Source: Kouleothrix aurantiaca
GTDB taxonomy: Bacteria > Chloroflexota > Chloroflexia > Chloroflexales > Roseiflexaceae
DNA: 16,866 bases
Direction of reading: 5' to 3'
NCBI GenBank assembly: GCA_001399705.1
Contig: LJCR01000017.1
Coordinates: 1 to 16,866, forward strand
The translations under genes and the position numbers were made by a program. The notes beneath the pieces were generated by a model. That model did no database searches. It had not been told where the DNA came from and worked only from the letters and a program-made list of their open reading frames with translations. Positions 1 through 7,450 of this stretch are shown in pieces (the first letter of the stretch is position 1; the number at the start of each line of letters is the position of its first letter).

Positions 1-50
1 GCATTTGCATTCCCCACAACATCCTCCCCGCATCCTGCATCCGCAGGGTG
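1..50 (-). promoter_or_regulatory. Probable ribosome-binding region of a gene continuing off the left edge
   Basis: On the minus strand this gap after the 87-residue gene is purine-rich. It contains GGGGAGG (23-29) and a second GGGGA (11-15), followed by ATG codons at 8-10 and 2-4. The ATG at 2-4 lies 6 nt after GGGGA and the one at 8-10 lies 12 nt after GGGGAGG, so a further minus-strand gene probably starts here. Too little of it is inside the window to choose the start or identify the product. Confidence 0.35.
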
Positions 51-314
51 CTACGTTAATTGCTTCAGCAAGAGATCGAGCGGTTTCTCAACCACGCCCG
101 CGCGTGCGAGCGTCCATTCCGCCGCCTTTGCGGCTTCTTCGTGTGTCTCGTGGTGCGTCGCTTCTACTTCCCCAGACGGCAGGGTCACGCGTGCATTCCA
201 CCCACCGGTGGCTGCGGCCACGAGTTCAACACGCCATGGTTTGTCGTCAACCACGCCGGCCGCACTGTTCGGCGTCGCCCAAATGAGCGGTTTGCGGGCA
301 TTAGGTGCTGCCAT
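51..314 (-). CDS. Small hypothetical phage protein, 87 aa
   Basis: I do not recognise this family. The start ATG at 314 is chosen because GGGAGG lies 4 nt upstream; an in-frame ATG further upstream has no comparable site. The start lies inside the 3' end of the upstream gene (14-nt overlap), which suggests translational coupling. The N-terminal half has Trp and alternating hydrophobic residues (VELVAA, WNARVTLPSGE) suggesting a small beta sheet. It is followed by a probable helix with HHETHEEAAKAAEWTLARAG. No signal peptide or membrane segment is visible. Its place after the tail genes and beside a possible lysis-associated gene is compatible with an accessory late function, but that is only positional inference. 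Confidence 0.7.
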   Translation of the reverse strand: MAAPNARKPLIWATPNSAAGVVDDKPWRVELVAAATGGWNARVTLPSGEVEATHHETHEEAAKAAEWTLARAGVVEKPLDLLLKQLT

Positions 315-915
315 AGGTCCTCCCTTCCAAATCATCTGTTAAGATTCCATCCGTGAGCCATCCGTGATAGCCACGGCTCAAAATACTGGGCTGCACCGTG
401 AAATGCGGTACCGCGCCTGTGCGCCGCCATCCCGGCCCACTCGTACTTGGCCCATCCATATTCCAATCTGTCCCATCCGGCAGGCGAACCATATAGCTCT
501 TGCCATCCGGTCCATTCCATGGATCCCTGGCGTCCCCACTCCATGGCGCTTCCCACAGCGCGCCAGCTGGAGCCGCGAACGGGCCTGCCCCAGGACGCAC
601 GGTATATTTGCTGCCGATCAGGTCCACATAGTAGGGATCCTGGGGAATCTGCCATGCATCGTCGTGGGCAAAACGGTAGCCGCAGGCGCACTGCGCGATC
701 TGCTGCCAACGGGGGTCGCTCCGGTCAATCGGCACTTCATCAAGAGTGCCATCGGGCATCAGGCAAACCGGCCCATCCGCAATCGCGATCTCCGCATGAT
801 GCCCCATACCCTCGGTGGTGTGCGGACAGACCCCGCCGACGGCGACAAAGCTATAGCGGCGCATCCGCTGCTGCGCAGTGGTGGTTGGGGTAAGAAGAAA
901 GCATGTCCAGGGCAT
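301..915 (-). CDS. Conserved phage protein of unknown function, 204 aa (DUF6527-like C-terminus)
   Basis: The start ATG at 915 is preceded by GGAG with a 6-nt spacer. The frame is open further upstream to 1059, but that would overlap the preceding gene by over 100 nt, so the shorter form is preferred. Visible features are Cys30 with His32, His39-His40, Cys51 and a CACGYRF segment (76-82) that could be a metal site. Further on are GALWEAPW (118-125), a GPDG..VVRLPDG-type stretch (135-148), WNMDGPS (151-157) and PSI....YHGWLTDG (176-190). From memory, the APW / GPDG / W-x-DGP / PSI / HG-L-x-DG order recurs in unannotated proteins of many tailed phages, and the C-terminal part resembles DUF6527. 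No activity is known to me. It is directly preceded by a hairpin shared with two other gene junctions in the window. Confidence 0.75.
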   Translation of the reverse strand: MPWTCFLLTPTTTAQQRMRRYSFVAVGGVCPHTTEGMGHHAEIAIADGPVCLMPDGTLDEVPIDRSDPRWQQIAQCACGYRFAHDDAWQIPQDPYYVDLIGSKYTVRPGAGPFAAPAGALWEAPWSGDARDPWNGPDGKSYMVRLPDGTDWNMDGPSTSGPGWRRTGAVPHFTVQPSILSRGYHGWLTDGILTDDLEGRTYGST

Positions 916-924
916 CGATTTCTC

Positions 925-943
925 CATTGTGACTGTGACAATG
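925..943 (-). promoter_or_regulatory. Intergenic hairpin/dyad, copy 3 of a repeated element
   Basis: On the plus strand, bases 926-942 read ATTGTGACTGTGACAAT, a dyad whose arms (CATTGT / ACAATG, 6 bp) enclose a 7-nt loop. The 17-base core is identical to that at 12908-12924. On the transcribed strand it begins right after the stop codon at 945-947, and its 3' arm overlaps the first G of the GGAG Shine-Dalgarno of the 204-residue gene. There is no T-run, so it does not look like an intrinsic terminator. A protein-binding operator or an RNA element controlling translation are both possible. Confidence 0.6.
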
Positions 944-944
944 A

Positions 945-1550
945 CTAGGGAAACAACCAGCGCATAATGAAGGTCGTGGCAATGGCAAGAATGATTGCCA
1001 CCACGGGATTGGTGAGCTTCTGCAGAAGGGTCGACTGAATCGTCAGCGACTCCTTCCACTGCTTCACGTCTTTCAGATCGGTTCGCAGCGGTGCCAGCTC
1101 CGCATCCAAGGCCACCCGCTGCGCGGCCGTGGTTTGGGTAATCAGATCGGTCAACGCCCCACGAAGCGCGGCGATCGCATCTTCCAGCGCGTCCTGGTCT
1201 TTATCGCGTTGGCGATCCCGCTCGCCACTCCGCCGATCCAATTCCCGGCTCACCGCTTCCACCGCGCGCACCGCATTGTCACCACTCAGGCGGGCTTCGC
1301 CGACGTGATTGCGTAAGGTGGTGATCGCCTCATCGGTCCGCTGCGTATACAGATCCCAATCAGCAAACTTCCGATTGCCACTCTCTAAGCGCTCGGCAAT
1401 ATGCGAGCGACCAAGCGCGGAATCCGCCAAATCGCGGTGCACCTGCTCCAGCATCAGCGAGAGCCGCTGCTCAAGCAGAATCAGGCGATCATGGTCGGTC
1501 AGTTCCTGTCGGGCAGCCGGATGCGGAAATAATGACCGCAAGCCACTCAT
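945..1550 (-). CDS. Coiled-coil protein with C-terminal membrane anchor, 201 aa (possible XhlA-like lysis-associated protein)
   Basis: The start ATG at 1550 overlaps the stop of the upstream gene in an ATGA arrangement, with AGGTGG just upstream. Residues about 18-170 are highly charged and helix-forming with heptad-like spacing (ILLEQRLSLMLEQ, AVRAVEAVSRELDRR, ALEDAIAALRGALTDLI), so a long coiled coil is likely. Residues 181-199 (NPVVAIILAIATTFIMRWL) form one hydrophobic segment ending two residues before the C-terminus, as in a tail-anchored membrane protein. Haemolysin XhlA-type proteins of phage lysis cassettes share the plan of coiled coil plus one C-terminal membrane helix, but are usually much shorter (under about 100 residues). 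A spanin-like or holin-accessory role is therefore an inference from topology and position after the tail genes. Confidence 0.75.
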   Translation of the reverse strand: MSGLRSLFPHPAARQELTDHDRLILLEQRLSLMLEQVHRDLADSALGRSHIAERLESGNRKFADWDLYTQRTDEAITTLRNHVGEARLSGDNAVRAVEAVSRELDRRSGERDRQRDKDQDALEDAIAALRGALTDLITQTTAAQRVALDAELAPLRTDLKDVKQWKESLTIQSTLLQKLTNPVVAIILAIATTFIMRWLFP

Positions 1551-1903
1551 AGTCCACCTACCCGCGTAATACTGATCACCATATAGCCAGCGCCCGGCAC
1601 AATCTCCGGATCCGTGTTGCCGGTGCGCGTAATCAGCCATTCTGCCCAGTAAATCCCTGGGTCCGCCGTGTCGCTGGGCTGCCACACATATTTCACATTG
1701 GCCTGATCGTCGCTGGTCAGATCGTCTGGGTTCGCGACCAACACCGTCGCCGGATGCTCAAAGACCACGGTTCGGAACAACGGATCGGTGACCCGCAGCA
1801 TGACACTGGCATTCGACAGATCCAGCGCGGCCCCATTGCCGTCTTCCAGTCGGCCAGGCAGGTGCGGAACCGTGGTTCCCTGCTTAATGATAAAATCGGC
1901 CAT
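1547..1903 (-). CDS. BppU-N-like baseplate/tail protein, 118 aa
   Basis: The start ATG at 1903 has AAAGGAG upstream, overlapping the end of the giant repeat gene. The protein has the pattern seen in N-terminal domains of baseplate upper proteins (BppU_N-like). It opens with a short beta start ending in VPHLPGRLEDGNGAALDLSNASVMLRV, written here only to show the G-x-x-LDLS-x-ASV element. This is followed by Y-x-WQPSDTADPGIYWAEW and a last strand PGAGYMVISI. In that family the domain is a small beta sandwich that attaches receptor-binding proteins or caps a baseplate component. Here it stands alone, without the coiled coil and fibre that follow it in longer BppU proteins, so it may act as a small connector. 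Its ATGA overlap with the next gene suggests coupled translation. Confidence 0.7.
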   Translation of the reverse strand: MADFIIKQGTTVPHLPGRLEDGNGAALDLSNASVMLRVTDPLFRTVVFEHPATVLVANPDDLTSDDQANVKYVWQPSDTADPGIYWAEWLITRTGNTDPEIVPGAGYMVISITRVGGL

Positions 1904-1914
1904 GGTCAGCTCCT

Positions 1915-4900
1915 TTATTCCTCACGGTCCTCACGGGCAGCTTCAACCCTGCGGGCCGCACTCGTGGGCACGCGCGCTCGCCGCCCCCTGTTGCGGACGT
2001 GCACTGTCATGGTGTGGAGCCTGTGTGCGACGGTTCGTACGCCCGTGACCACGCGCGCACGAAGTGGCGTTGCAAGCACGTTTCCCCATATGCGCACCCA
2101 GATGACAATCGCGGTCACGCCCGTCTGCACACTCGATACCACGCGTGTCATCTGCAGCGCGCGCACCACCGTCACAGTGTGCTCCACCGCGCCAAGCAGG
2201 GGCCGACCGAGGAGCACGCGCCGGCTCAACCCGCTTACCAGCGGCAGCAACGAGAGCAGCGCGCGGGTGACGTCAGTACGCCGTGTGACCGTAGTATTTG
2301 CCACATCGGCGTGCCACAGGGCGCGCAGCCGACTCACGATCGGGGTCCCGCTGCCGAAGAAGGGACGGCTCCAGAGGATACTTCGGGTAAACGCACGCAG
2401 GACGGTCACACTGCTACTCGGTGCCGTGTTCAGGAGCAGCAGCCGGATCAGCGAGAGCTGACGAGTGACGGTGCTACTCTGCGCAAGCGAGAATACAGGC
2501 AAGGGACGCGACACCAGAACCCTGCGCAGTACGGTCATCCCGGCGGAGATGCTTGCAGTAAATGGGCGGGTCACGGTGCTTGCTCGCGTAATACTGCTCG
2601 CGCTGGCTGTAGCAGTGAGCAAGGTACGAAGAAAGAATCGCAGGGGGAGAAGGCTGCTGCCTATCCCGTGAAGCATCAGAATCGGACGGGAAAGCGCCAG
2701 CACACGGTGGAGGCTCCCCCCACTCCCAGCTAACGCGACGACTGCACGCAGCGCAGCGACGGCGCGGGAGAAACTTGTCACCGACAGGATGGAACTGCCA
2801 AAGAATCGGAGCAGCAATGCGGACCGTGTGATGCTTCCTGCAAAGAGCGCAGTGGCCGGCAGGGACCGCGTCAGGATGAGGCGGCGCGTCAGTGTTGTGG
2901 CACTGTTTATGTTTCCAGTGAGCGCGCGTGCGAAGGCACGGCTTGCAAGCACACTACTGCTCACGAGATTCGTACCGATTAACGCTCTCGTGCGTTGCGC
3001 CGTGGCACTGAGCACACCAGCGAGAGCGGTGCCGTTCCAGGGGAGCACCCGCGCGCGCGCACCCTGCCGTTGGATGCTCGCAGCCTGAACAGTGCTTCCC
3101 ATAAGAGTCCGGGCGAGCACTTGAACGCGAGCAAGCATCGGTGCGATGCTGTTGCTGCTCAGCAGGGTGCGACTGCTGAGGATCGCGCGGGTGATGGCAG
3201 CGCTGTTGGTGCGACTTCCCAGCAGGCTCCGGCTGATCGTTAGCGCCCGCTGAACACTGCTGCTACTCCCAAGAGTACTTCCGATCGTCCGCGTCCCGGT
3301 CATCCTCCGGGTCAAACTTGCTGCCATCAGCGCACTCATGGCCAGGGAGCGTGAGCGGATGGCAAGCGCCGTGAGTGCACTGTTGATCCCCCACGCCTGC
3401 GGAAGCGTGCGGCTCAGGGTCAATGCACGCATCAGGATCGTAGTGATGCTGCCAGTGCTACTGATGAGCCGGCTGCTCTCGGCGCGGCGCTGCACCGTGC
3501 CACTGATGCCACCGTTCAGCATGAGCAGCCGCGTCAGGGACTGCACGCGGGTACTGCTACTGACCGCACCAGCGCTGGCACCGATGCTGCGCGGATGGCT
3601 CGCGGATCGTGCGAGCATACTGCTACTGTCCTGCATCGCGGTCATGAGGCGTGTCAACACCACGGCGCGCGCGATCAGTGCGGCATGGCCCATAGTGAAG
3701 ATGAACACACGCATGAGACCCTGCATGCGCGTGAGTGAAGCGGTATTTCCAGCACTGCCGGCGATGCTGCGGTTCAGCATCGCCGTGCGATAGATCGTGC
3801 TACTGCTGCTTCCCGAACTCAGCAGTGTTCGTGATGGTCCGCGCTGGCCCGTCATGCTCTGGTTCATCGCGCTGCTGGTAAGGATCGCGCGTACCAGCAC
3901 GACAGCCCGCACGAACAACCCGCTCGCACCGGCGCTACTGCTGACCGCCCGCACGATGCTGCTCGTGCGGGTGAAACTACTACTCAGCCCTTGTCCCCAA
4001 AGATGTATGCGGGTGACGAACACGGCCCGTGCTAGGCTTCCACTACTTGCTCCACTCCCCGATAGCATCCGGAGCCGCGCGGCGCTGCGTGTGAGGCCAC
4101 TCGTCATCGTGGCGCTCATGGTGAACAGGCGCGTCAGTGTCTGCGCCCGGGACAGGGTGCTTGTCGCCAGCATGGCTCCCATGACCATCCGGCTGCGCGC
4201 GGCGGCGGCACTGATGGATGCAAGCACCGCGAGTGAGGTGCTCATGCTGCGAATCAGACTGGTTGTGCGGCTTATGACAACGCTTCCTGATACGCTACTC
4301 CCGATCTGGCGGGTACTACTCCCGATCCGCGTCACATTTGGCGTGCTGCTGTTGGTGAAGACGATGCTTCGAGAAAGCGTGAGCGTGCGCGCCAGGAGCA
4401 TCGAGACACTGCTACTTCCCGGAAGCAGGCGCGTGAGCGTGACCGCGCGCGGTATACTCGCGGTGACCGTCGCTGTACTCGCCGGCAGGGACCGCGTGCG
4501 GGCAGCCATACGTGTCAGGCTACTGATTGGGCTGGTACTCATACTCAGCGTGCGAAGCGCGATGAGGGCACGGAGCACACTGCTGATACTGCTGCTGGAT
4601 GCGCTCAGAAGCCGAGGTGCGCTGACGGCGCGGATCAGTAGGCTTGTGGCGGTAAGCAGGATACTGATCGTGCGATTGAGGCTGCTGAGACGCAGCACGC
4701 TCGCAGCCAACGATGTGCTTGCATTCACCCGCTGACTAAGCCCGCGTCGCAGGACCACGGTAGCGCTTGCGCTCGCACTGATAAGGCGGTTCAGCGTCGT
4801 TGCTCGACTGATTCCGCTGCTCCCGAACGCGGCGCTTGCACTCAGCTGCCGGCTGAAGGCGAGCAGGCGCGTCACACTCCCGGCTCCGGAGCCACTGCTG

Positions 4901-6348
4901 CTGATGAGGCGGGTCAGCGTCTGCACCCGATTCAGCGCCCCGCTGATTCCCGCCGTTGCCGGTGTAGTGCGGGTGAGCATGAGGCTCCGCAGCAGACTGC
5001 TGAGCACGCTCCCAGTGCCAAGAATGCTCCGTGGTGTGGTCTTCACACGCGTGACACTAACGCTTGTATTCACGCTACTACTTGTAGTGCGCGTAAGGAT
5101 CAGCGATCGATTGAGCACGGCGTTGCTTGCCATGGTCCAGTTGATGACCGTCACGCGCGCCTGCTGCCGGGTACTGCTGCTTGCGGGTGCTCCACTCGCG
5201 CTCAGGGAGCGTGTGAGAAGAAGCGCCCGGAGTACCGTCACGGCGTGCGCGGTATTTCCTGCCAGGCTGCGCGGCCTCCCCGTGCTTCGTATCAGTGTTG
5301 GGCTGACTCCAACACTGGCTTGGAACGAACGGAGAACGCTCCCGGTGCGCTGAAGGCTCGCACTGCCGGCAGCGATTCCACTCAGCGGACGCATGGTGGT
5401 TGCCTGCCGGGTCATGTTTGCCGTAGCGGGATCGGTTGCGAGCGCGCTCCGGTTCAGGGCGGTGAGCCGGCTAACGTTCGCACCCACGGCCCCTGCACTG
5501 CTGATGAGGCGGAGAAAGCCGACAACCCGGCTGACGCTCATGCTCGGTGCTTGCACGGCTGCCAGCACCCGCAGGTTCACGGCGGCGCGGGTGAACGCGG
5601 CGGATGCCGCGTTTGTTGCGGACACCGATCGGGGACGGGCTGCGATACGGAGCAGGCTGGCGCTCGGTGAGACCGTCGCGCTGATGGTTTGCGCAAGCTG
5701 GGCAACTTTGATTTCAACCGCGCCCATCACCCAGTCGAGCGCGCTGTTCAAGGTGCCATCCAATGTTTGACTACTGCCGTTGCTCCCCGGGGCGCTCTCT
5801 GTGCTGATGGAGGTCACATCGCCGGCACTGCCCGTGGAGTTATTGAGCGAGATCGCGGTCTCCCCGCTCCCAACGCTGAACGTCCGGGATCGGTGGGTTG
5901 CGCCAGCGATGACCAGCGAGGTGCTCGTGATACCCGTGAGCGAGACGGCCGGGGAAGCCGTGTCCGTCGCGCCCGTATCGGCGTGCGCAAAAACCCCAAT
6001 CGCATTGGCGCCATTGTTGCCGGTGTTGTGGCCAGTAATGCGCAGTCCCTGCGCAATCGAGGCCAGCGGCGCATTCGCAAAAGTGATGGTGATATTTGCA
6101 CTGGTCGGGCTGGCACTTTGCCCATACCAGACACTGAGATTACACTGCCCCTGCTGATCCAGGTGTGAGAAAATCTGGGTAAAGGTGGCCCCGAAGCCCG
6201 TGACGCCTGTGACCACTTCGCTCTGCCGCGTGGACACAAACAAGAGCACAAGGTTATTGGCGGCCACGCCGAGCGTGGTCGTGTTGAGGGTGTAACTCGT
6301 GCTTCCGACTGAGCCGGTGCTCAGCGTGCTTGCAACACTCACCGCCAC
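1915..6348 (-). CDS. Giant arginine-ladder repeat protein, 1,477 aa, putative virion/tail-associated protein
   Basis: The start is GTG at 6348 with AAGGAG 8 nt upstream, 12 bases after the previous stop; the frame is open for 4.4 kb and ends 11 bases before the next gene. Residues 1-214 form an all-beta-type domain rich in S, T, G and N (LVLLFVST, NITITFANAP, GGE-like turns, ALDWVMGAVEIKV). It resembles ligand- or carbohydrate-binding-type beta sandwiches found in secreted and phage structural proteins. Residues about 215-1419 are roughly 60 tandem 20-residue units with an approximate consensus A-L-x-L-T-R-S-L at positions 1-8 and S-S-x-L-T-R at positions 15-20. The middle is rich in Ser, Ala and Gly. 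Across the array I count about 133 Arg, one Lys and six Asp/Glu, and no Cys. Residues 1420-1477 are Arg-rich. I know of no named family. Position among tail genes suggests a fibre or surface appendage; function is unknown. Confidence 0.85.
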   Translation of the reverse strand: MAVSVASTLSTGSVGSTSYTLNTTTLGVAANNLVLLFVSTRQSEVVTGVTGFGATFTQIFSHLDQQGQCNLSVWYGQSASPTSANITITFANAPLASIAQGLRITGHNTGNNGANAIGVFAHADTGATDTASPAVSLTGITSTSLVIAGATHRSRTFSVGSGETAISLNNSTGSAGDVTSISTESAPGSNGSSQTLDGTLNSALDWVMGAVEIKVAQLAQTISATVSPSASLLRIAARPRSVSATNAASAAFTRAAVNLRVLAAVQAPSMSVSRVVGFLRLISSAGAVGANVSRLTALNRSALATDPATANMTRQATTMRPLSGIAAGSASLQRTGSVLRSFQASVGVSPTLIRSTGRPRSLAGNTAHAVTVLRALLLTRSLSASGAPASSSTRQQARVTVINWTMASNAVLNRSLILTRTTSSSVNTSVSVTRVKTTPRSILGTGSVLSSLLRSLMLTRTTPATAGISGALNRVQTLTRLISSSGSGAGSVTRLLAFSRQLSASAAFGSSGISRATTLNRLISASASATVVLRRGLSQRVNASTSLAASVLRLSSLNRTISILLTATSLLIRAVSAPRLLSASSSSISSVLRALIALRTLSMSTSPISSLTRMAARTRSLPASTATVTASIPRAVTLTRLLPGSSSVSMLLARTLTLSRSIVFTNSSTPNVTRIGSSTRQIGSSVSGSVVISRTTSLIRSMSTSLAVLASISAAAARSRMVMGAMLATSTLSRAQTLTRLFTMSATMTSGLTRSAARLRMLSGSGASSGSLARAVFVTRIHLWGQGLSSSFTRTSSIVRAVSSSAGASGLFVRAVVLVRAILTSSAMNQSMTGQRGPSRTLLSSGSSSSTIYRTAMLNRSIAGSAGNTASLTRMQGLMRVFIFTMGHAALIARAVVLTRLMTAMQDSSSMLARSASHPRSIGASAGAVSSSTRVQSLTRLLMLNGGISGTVQRRAESSRLISSTGSITTILMRALTLSRTLPQAWGINSALTALAIRSRSLAMSALMAASLTRRMTGTRTIGSTLGSSSSVQRALTISRSLLGSRTNSAAITRAILSSRTLLSSNSIAPMLARVQVLARTLMGSTVQAASIQRQGARARVLPWNGTALAGVLSATAQRTRALIGTNLVSSSVLASRAFARALTGNINSATTLTRRLILTRSLPATALFAGSITRSALLLRFFGSSILSVTSFSRAVAALRAVVALAGSGGSLHRVLALSRPILMLHGIGSSLLPLRFFLRTLLTATASASSITRASTVTRPFTASISAGMTVLRRVLVSRPLPVFSLAQSSTVTRQLSLIRLLLLNTAPSSSVTVLRAFTRSILWSRPFFGSGTPIVSRLRALWHADVANTTVTRRTDVTRALLSLLPLVSGLSRRVLLGRPLLGAVEHTVTVVRALQMTRVVSSVQTGVTAIVIWVRIWGNVLATPLRARVVTGVRTVAHRLHTMTVHVRNRGRRARVPTSAARRVEAAREDREE
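2092..5706 (-). repeat. About 60 tandem 60-bp units encoding 20-aa Arg/Leu/Ser/Thr repeats
   Basis: The units occupy residues 215-1419 of the 1,477-residue protein: 1,205 residues, or 60.25 units. Most are exactly 20 residues when split after the LTR-like triplet, for example AVVLTRLMTAMQDSSSMLAR and VQSLTRLLMLNGGISGTVQR. A few are 18-22 residues, mainly near units 15-17 and 54-57. Arg at position 6 is missing in only about two units. The DNA units are diverged but still recognisable on the plus strand as a recurring GCG(G/C)GT(C/G)AG core, so the array is old rather than a recent slippage product. Confidence 0.85.
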
Positions 6349-6360
6349 GCGCGCCGCTCC

Positions 6361-6669
6361 TTAGCCTGTCGGGTCATATTCGATCGTATAGATGATGTTT
6401 CCCCCACGCACGGTAATCATGGGATCGCCCGTTTCCGCATCAATGGTGACCTTGATATTGCCCGGAATCGTCGTGACCGTCCGCACGCCAAGCGTGCAGG
6501 TGAATGTGCGGGTCTGTCCATTTTTTCGTTCCAGATAGATCACTAGCACGCCTTGGAGCACCGTCGCCACCGCTGCTGTCACCGTCATCGTCAGCAGGTC
6601 ATAGGTAAAGATGAGTGTGGCCGCACCGTTGTCAAAGCTCGCAATCGGCACGACGCCATCTGATGCCAT
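6361..6669 (-). CDS. Small beta-rich hypothetical tail-region protein, 102 aa
   Basis: The start ATG at 6669 follows GGGAGG with a 7-nt spacer. The protein consists mostly of alternating hydrophobic and polar segments (ATLIFTYDLLTMTVTAAV, VLVIYLERKN, RTFTCTLGVRTVT, NIKVTIDA, IIYTIEYD), which suggests a compact beta fold of the kind common in small virion decoration or adaptor proteins. The central alanine- and valine-rich stretch is too short and interrupted to call a membrane helix. It ends 12 bases before the start of the giant repeat protein, so the two are probably co-translated and may act together, but that is inferred only from position. I do not recognise the family. Confidence 0.7.
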   Translation of the reverse strand: MASDGVVPIASFDNGAATLIFTYDLLTMTVTAAVATVLQGVLVIYLERKNGQTRTFTCTLGVRTVTTIPGNIKVTIDAETGDPMITVRGGNIIYTIEYDPTG

Positions 6670-6715
6670 TGTTCGCCCTCCCAGTTGTCCAGCACGGCCC
6701 CACCCAAGTGACGGT

Positions 6716-6729
6716 TGATCGCACGATCA
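6716..6729. repeat. Short dyad in the 65-base gap upstream of the 102-aa gene
   Basis: TGATC (6716-6720) and GATCA (6725-6729) flank GCAC, and the dyad can also be read as TGATCG-CA-CGATCA. It lies just after the stop of the tail-fibre-like gene on the transcribed strand. It is too short to be a terminator and has no T-run. It could be an operator half-site pair or chance. Confidence 0.25.
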
Positions 6730-6734
6730 GCGCC

Positions 6735-7409
6735 CTAATTGGTCATTGCCACCGTCACGGTCAAGGTGTCGCCGCTGACCAGCACGGCGGTTGAGCCAAA
6801 GTTATCCTCAATATACAGAATAGAACCGGCGACGGTCGTGCTGTTGAGCAGTCCGGCACCATAGGCGGTGCCACTCCCGCTGGCGGTGAACGTTTTTGCG
6901 ACGTTTTGGGTGAATGTGCCACCAAGCGATGACGGCGCGGTGTAATCGCCACCCACCGGCGTGTTGGCGGTGGCCCGACTGAGGCCAATGGTGGTGAACT
7001 CGTTGGTCGTGACGCCGCTGCTCGTGGATCCAAGCGACTGATCGCCCTTCGCTTTCGTGAGGGTTGCAGAGGCAACGGCAATCACGTTGAAATACACCGT
7101 CGCGCTCGGCGCGCCCGGGCTGGATCCGGCCGCGAACACTTGCTTGGCCTGGTAGCTCGCGCCCGCATCCACACGCTCGTTATGCGAAATGGAGTGCCAG
7201 AGGATCTCCATTGCATCAATGACTGGGATAAGGACCCCATTGCGATCAATGAGATCGATCACCCGCGCACGTTTTTGCACGGCTGTGACCACGCCAATTT
7301 CACGGAGGTCCTGCCGGCGAATAGGCGCACCCGGCAGCGAGTGGCTGCGAAACAGATGCGCCGGGGTGAATAATCGCCCCAGATCAGGGTCAAAGCGACT
7401 CACGTTCAT
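6735..7409 (-). CDS. Tail-fibre-like virion structural protein, 224 aa
   Basis: The start ATG at 7409 (MNVSRF) is preferred because AAGGA lies 9 nt upstream; in-frame ATGs at 7427 and 7436 lack a good site. Residues about 1-85 form a mixed N-terminal segment. Residues about 105-224 match the general pattern of a common phage fibre-like structural domain. It begins with a beta strand (VYFNVIAVASATL) and continues through a turn to EFTTIGLSRATANTP (137-151), TQNVAKTFTASGSG (167-180), AYGAGLLNSTTVAGSILYIE (182-201) and a closing VSGDTLTVTV strand (211-220). In such domains the TFTA strand and the final GDTL strand belong to one beta sandwich. A role as a virion or tail appendage subunit is likely. 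It could instead be a minor capsid or decoration protein. Confidence 0.7.
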   Translation of the reverse strand: MNVSRFDPDLGRLFTPAHLFRSHSLPGAPIRRQDLREIGVVTAVQKRARVIDLIDRNGVLIPVIDAMEILWHSISHNERVDAGASYQAKQVFAAGSSPGAPSATVYFNVIAVASATLTKAKGDQSLGSTSSGVTTNEFTTIGLSRATANTPVGGDYTAPSSLGGTFTQNVAKTFTASGSGTAYGAGLLNSTTVAGSILYIEDNFGSTAVLVSGDTLTVTVAMTN

Positions 7410-7428
7410 GGATGGTGTTCCTTTCATG

Positions 7429-7445
7429 GGCAGCACGCGGCTGCC
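7429..7445. repeat. Small GC-rich hairpin in the gap before the 224-aa gene
   Basis: GGCAGC (7429-7434) and GCTGCC (7440-7445) can pair around a 5-base loop. The hairpin lies in the 41-base gap between the stop at 7451 and the start at 7409, upstream of the Shine-Dalgarno. No T-run follows it, so it is not a convincing terminator. It may be chance in GC-rich DNA. Confidence 0.25.
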
Positions 7446-7450
7446 GGCTG

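Noticed and set aside
3797..4735. Long plus-strand open frame of 312 codons across the repeat array
   Set aside because: It is the antisense of the repeat units, rich in Leu/Arg/Val because of their complement, and is flanked by several other broken plus-strand frames. The minus-strand frame is unbroken for 4.4 kb with a Shine-Dalgarno.
2092..5706. CRISPR array or other noncoding direct repeat
   Set aside because: The 60-bp units are diverged at DNA level, contiguous without spacers, and keep the reading frame throughout.
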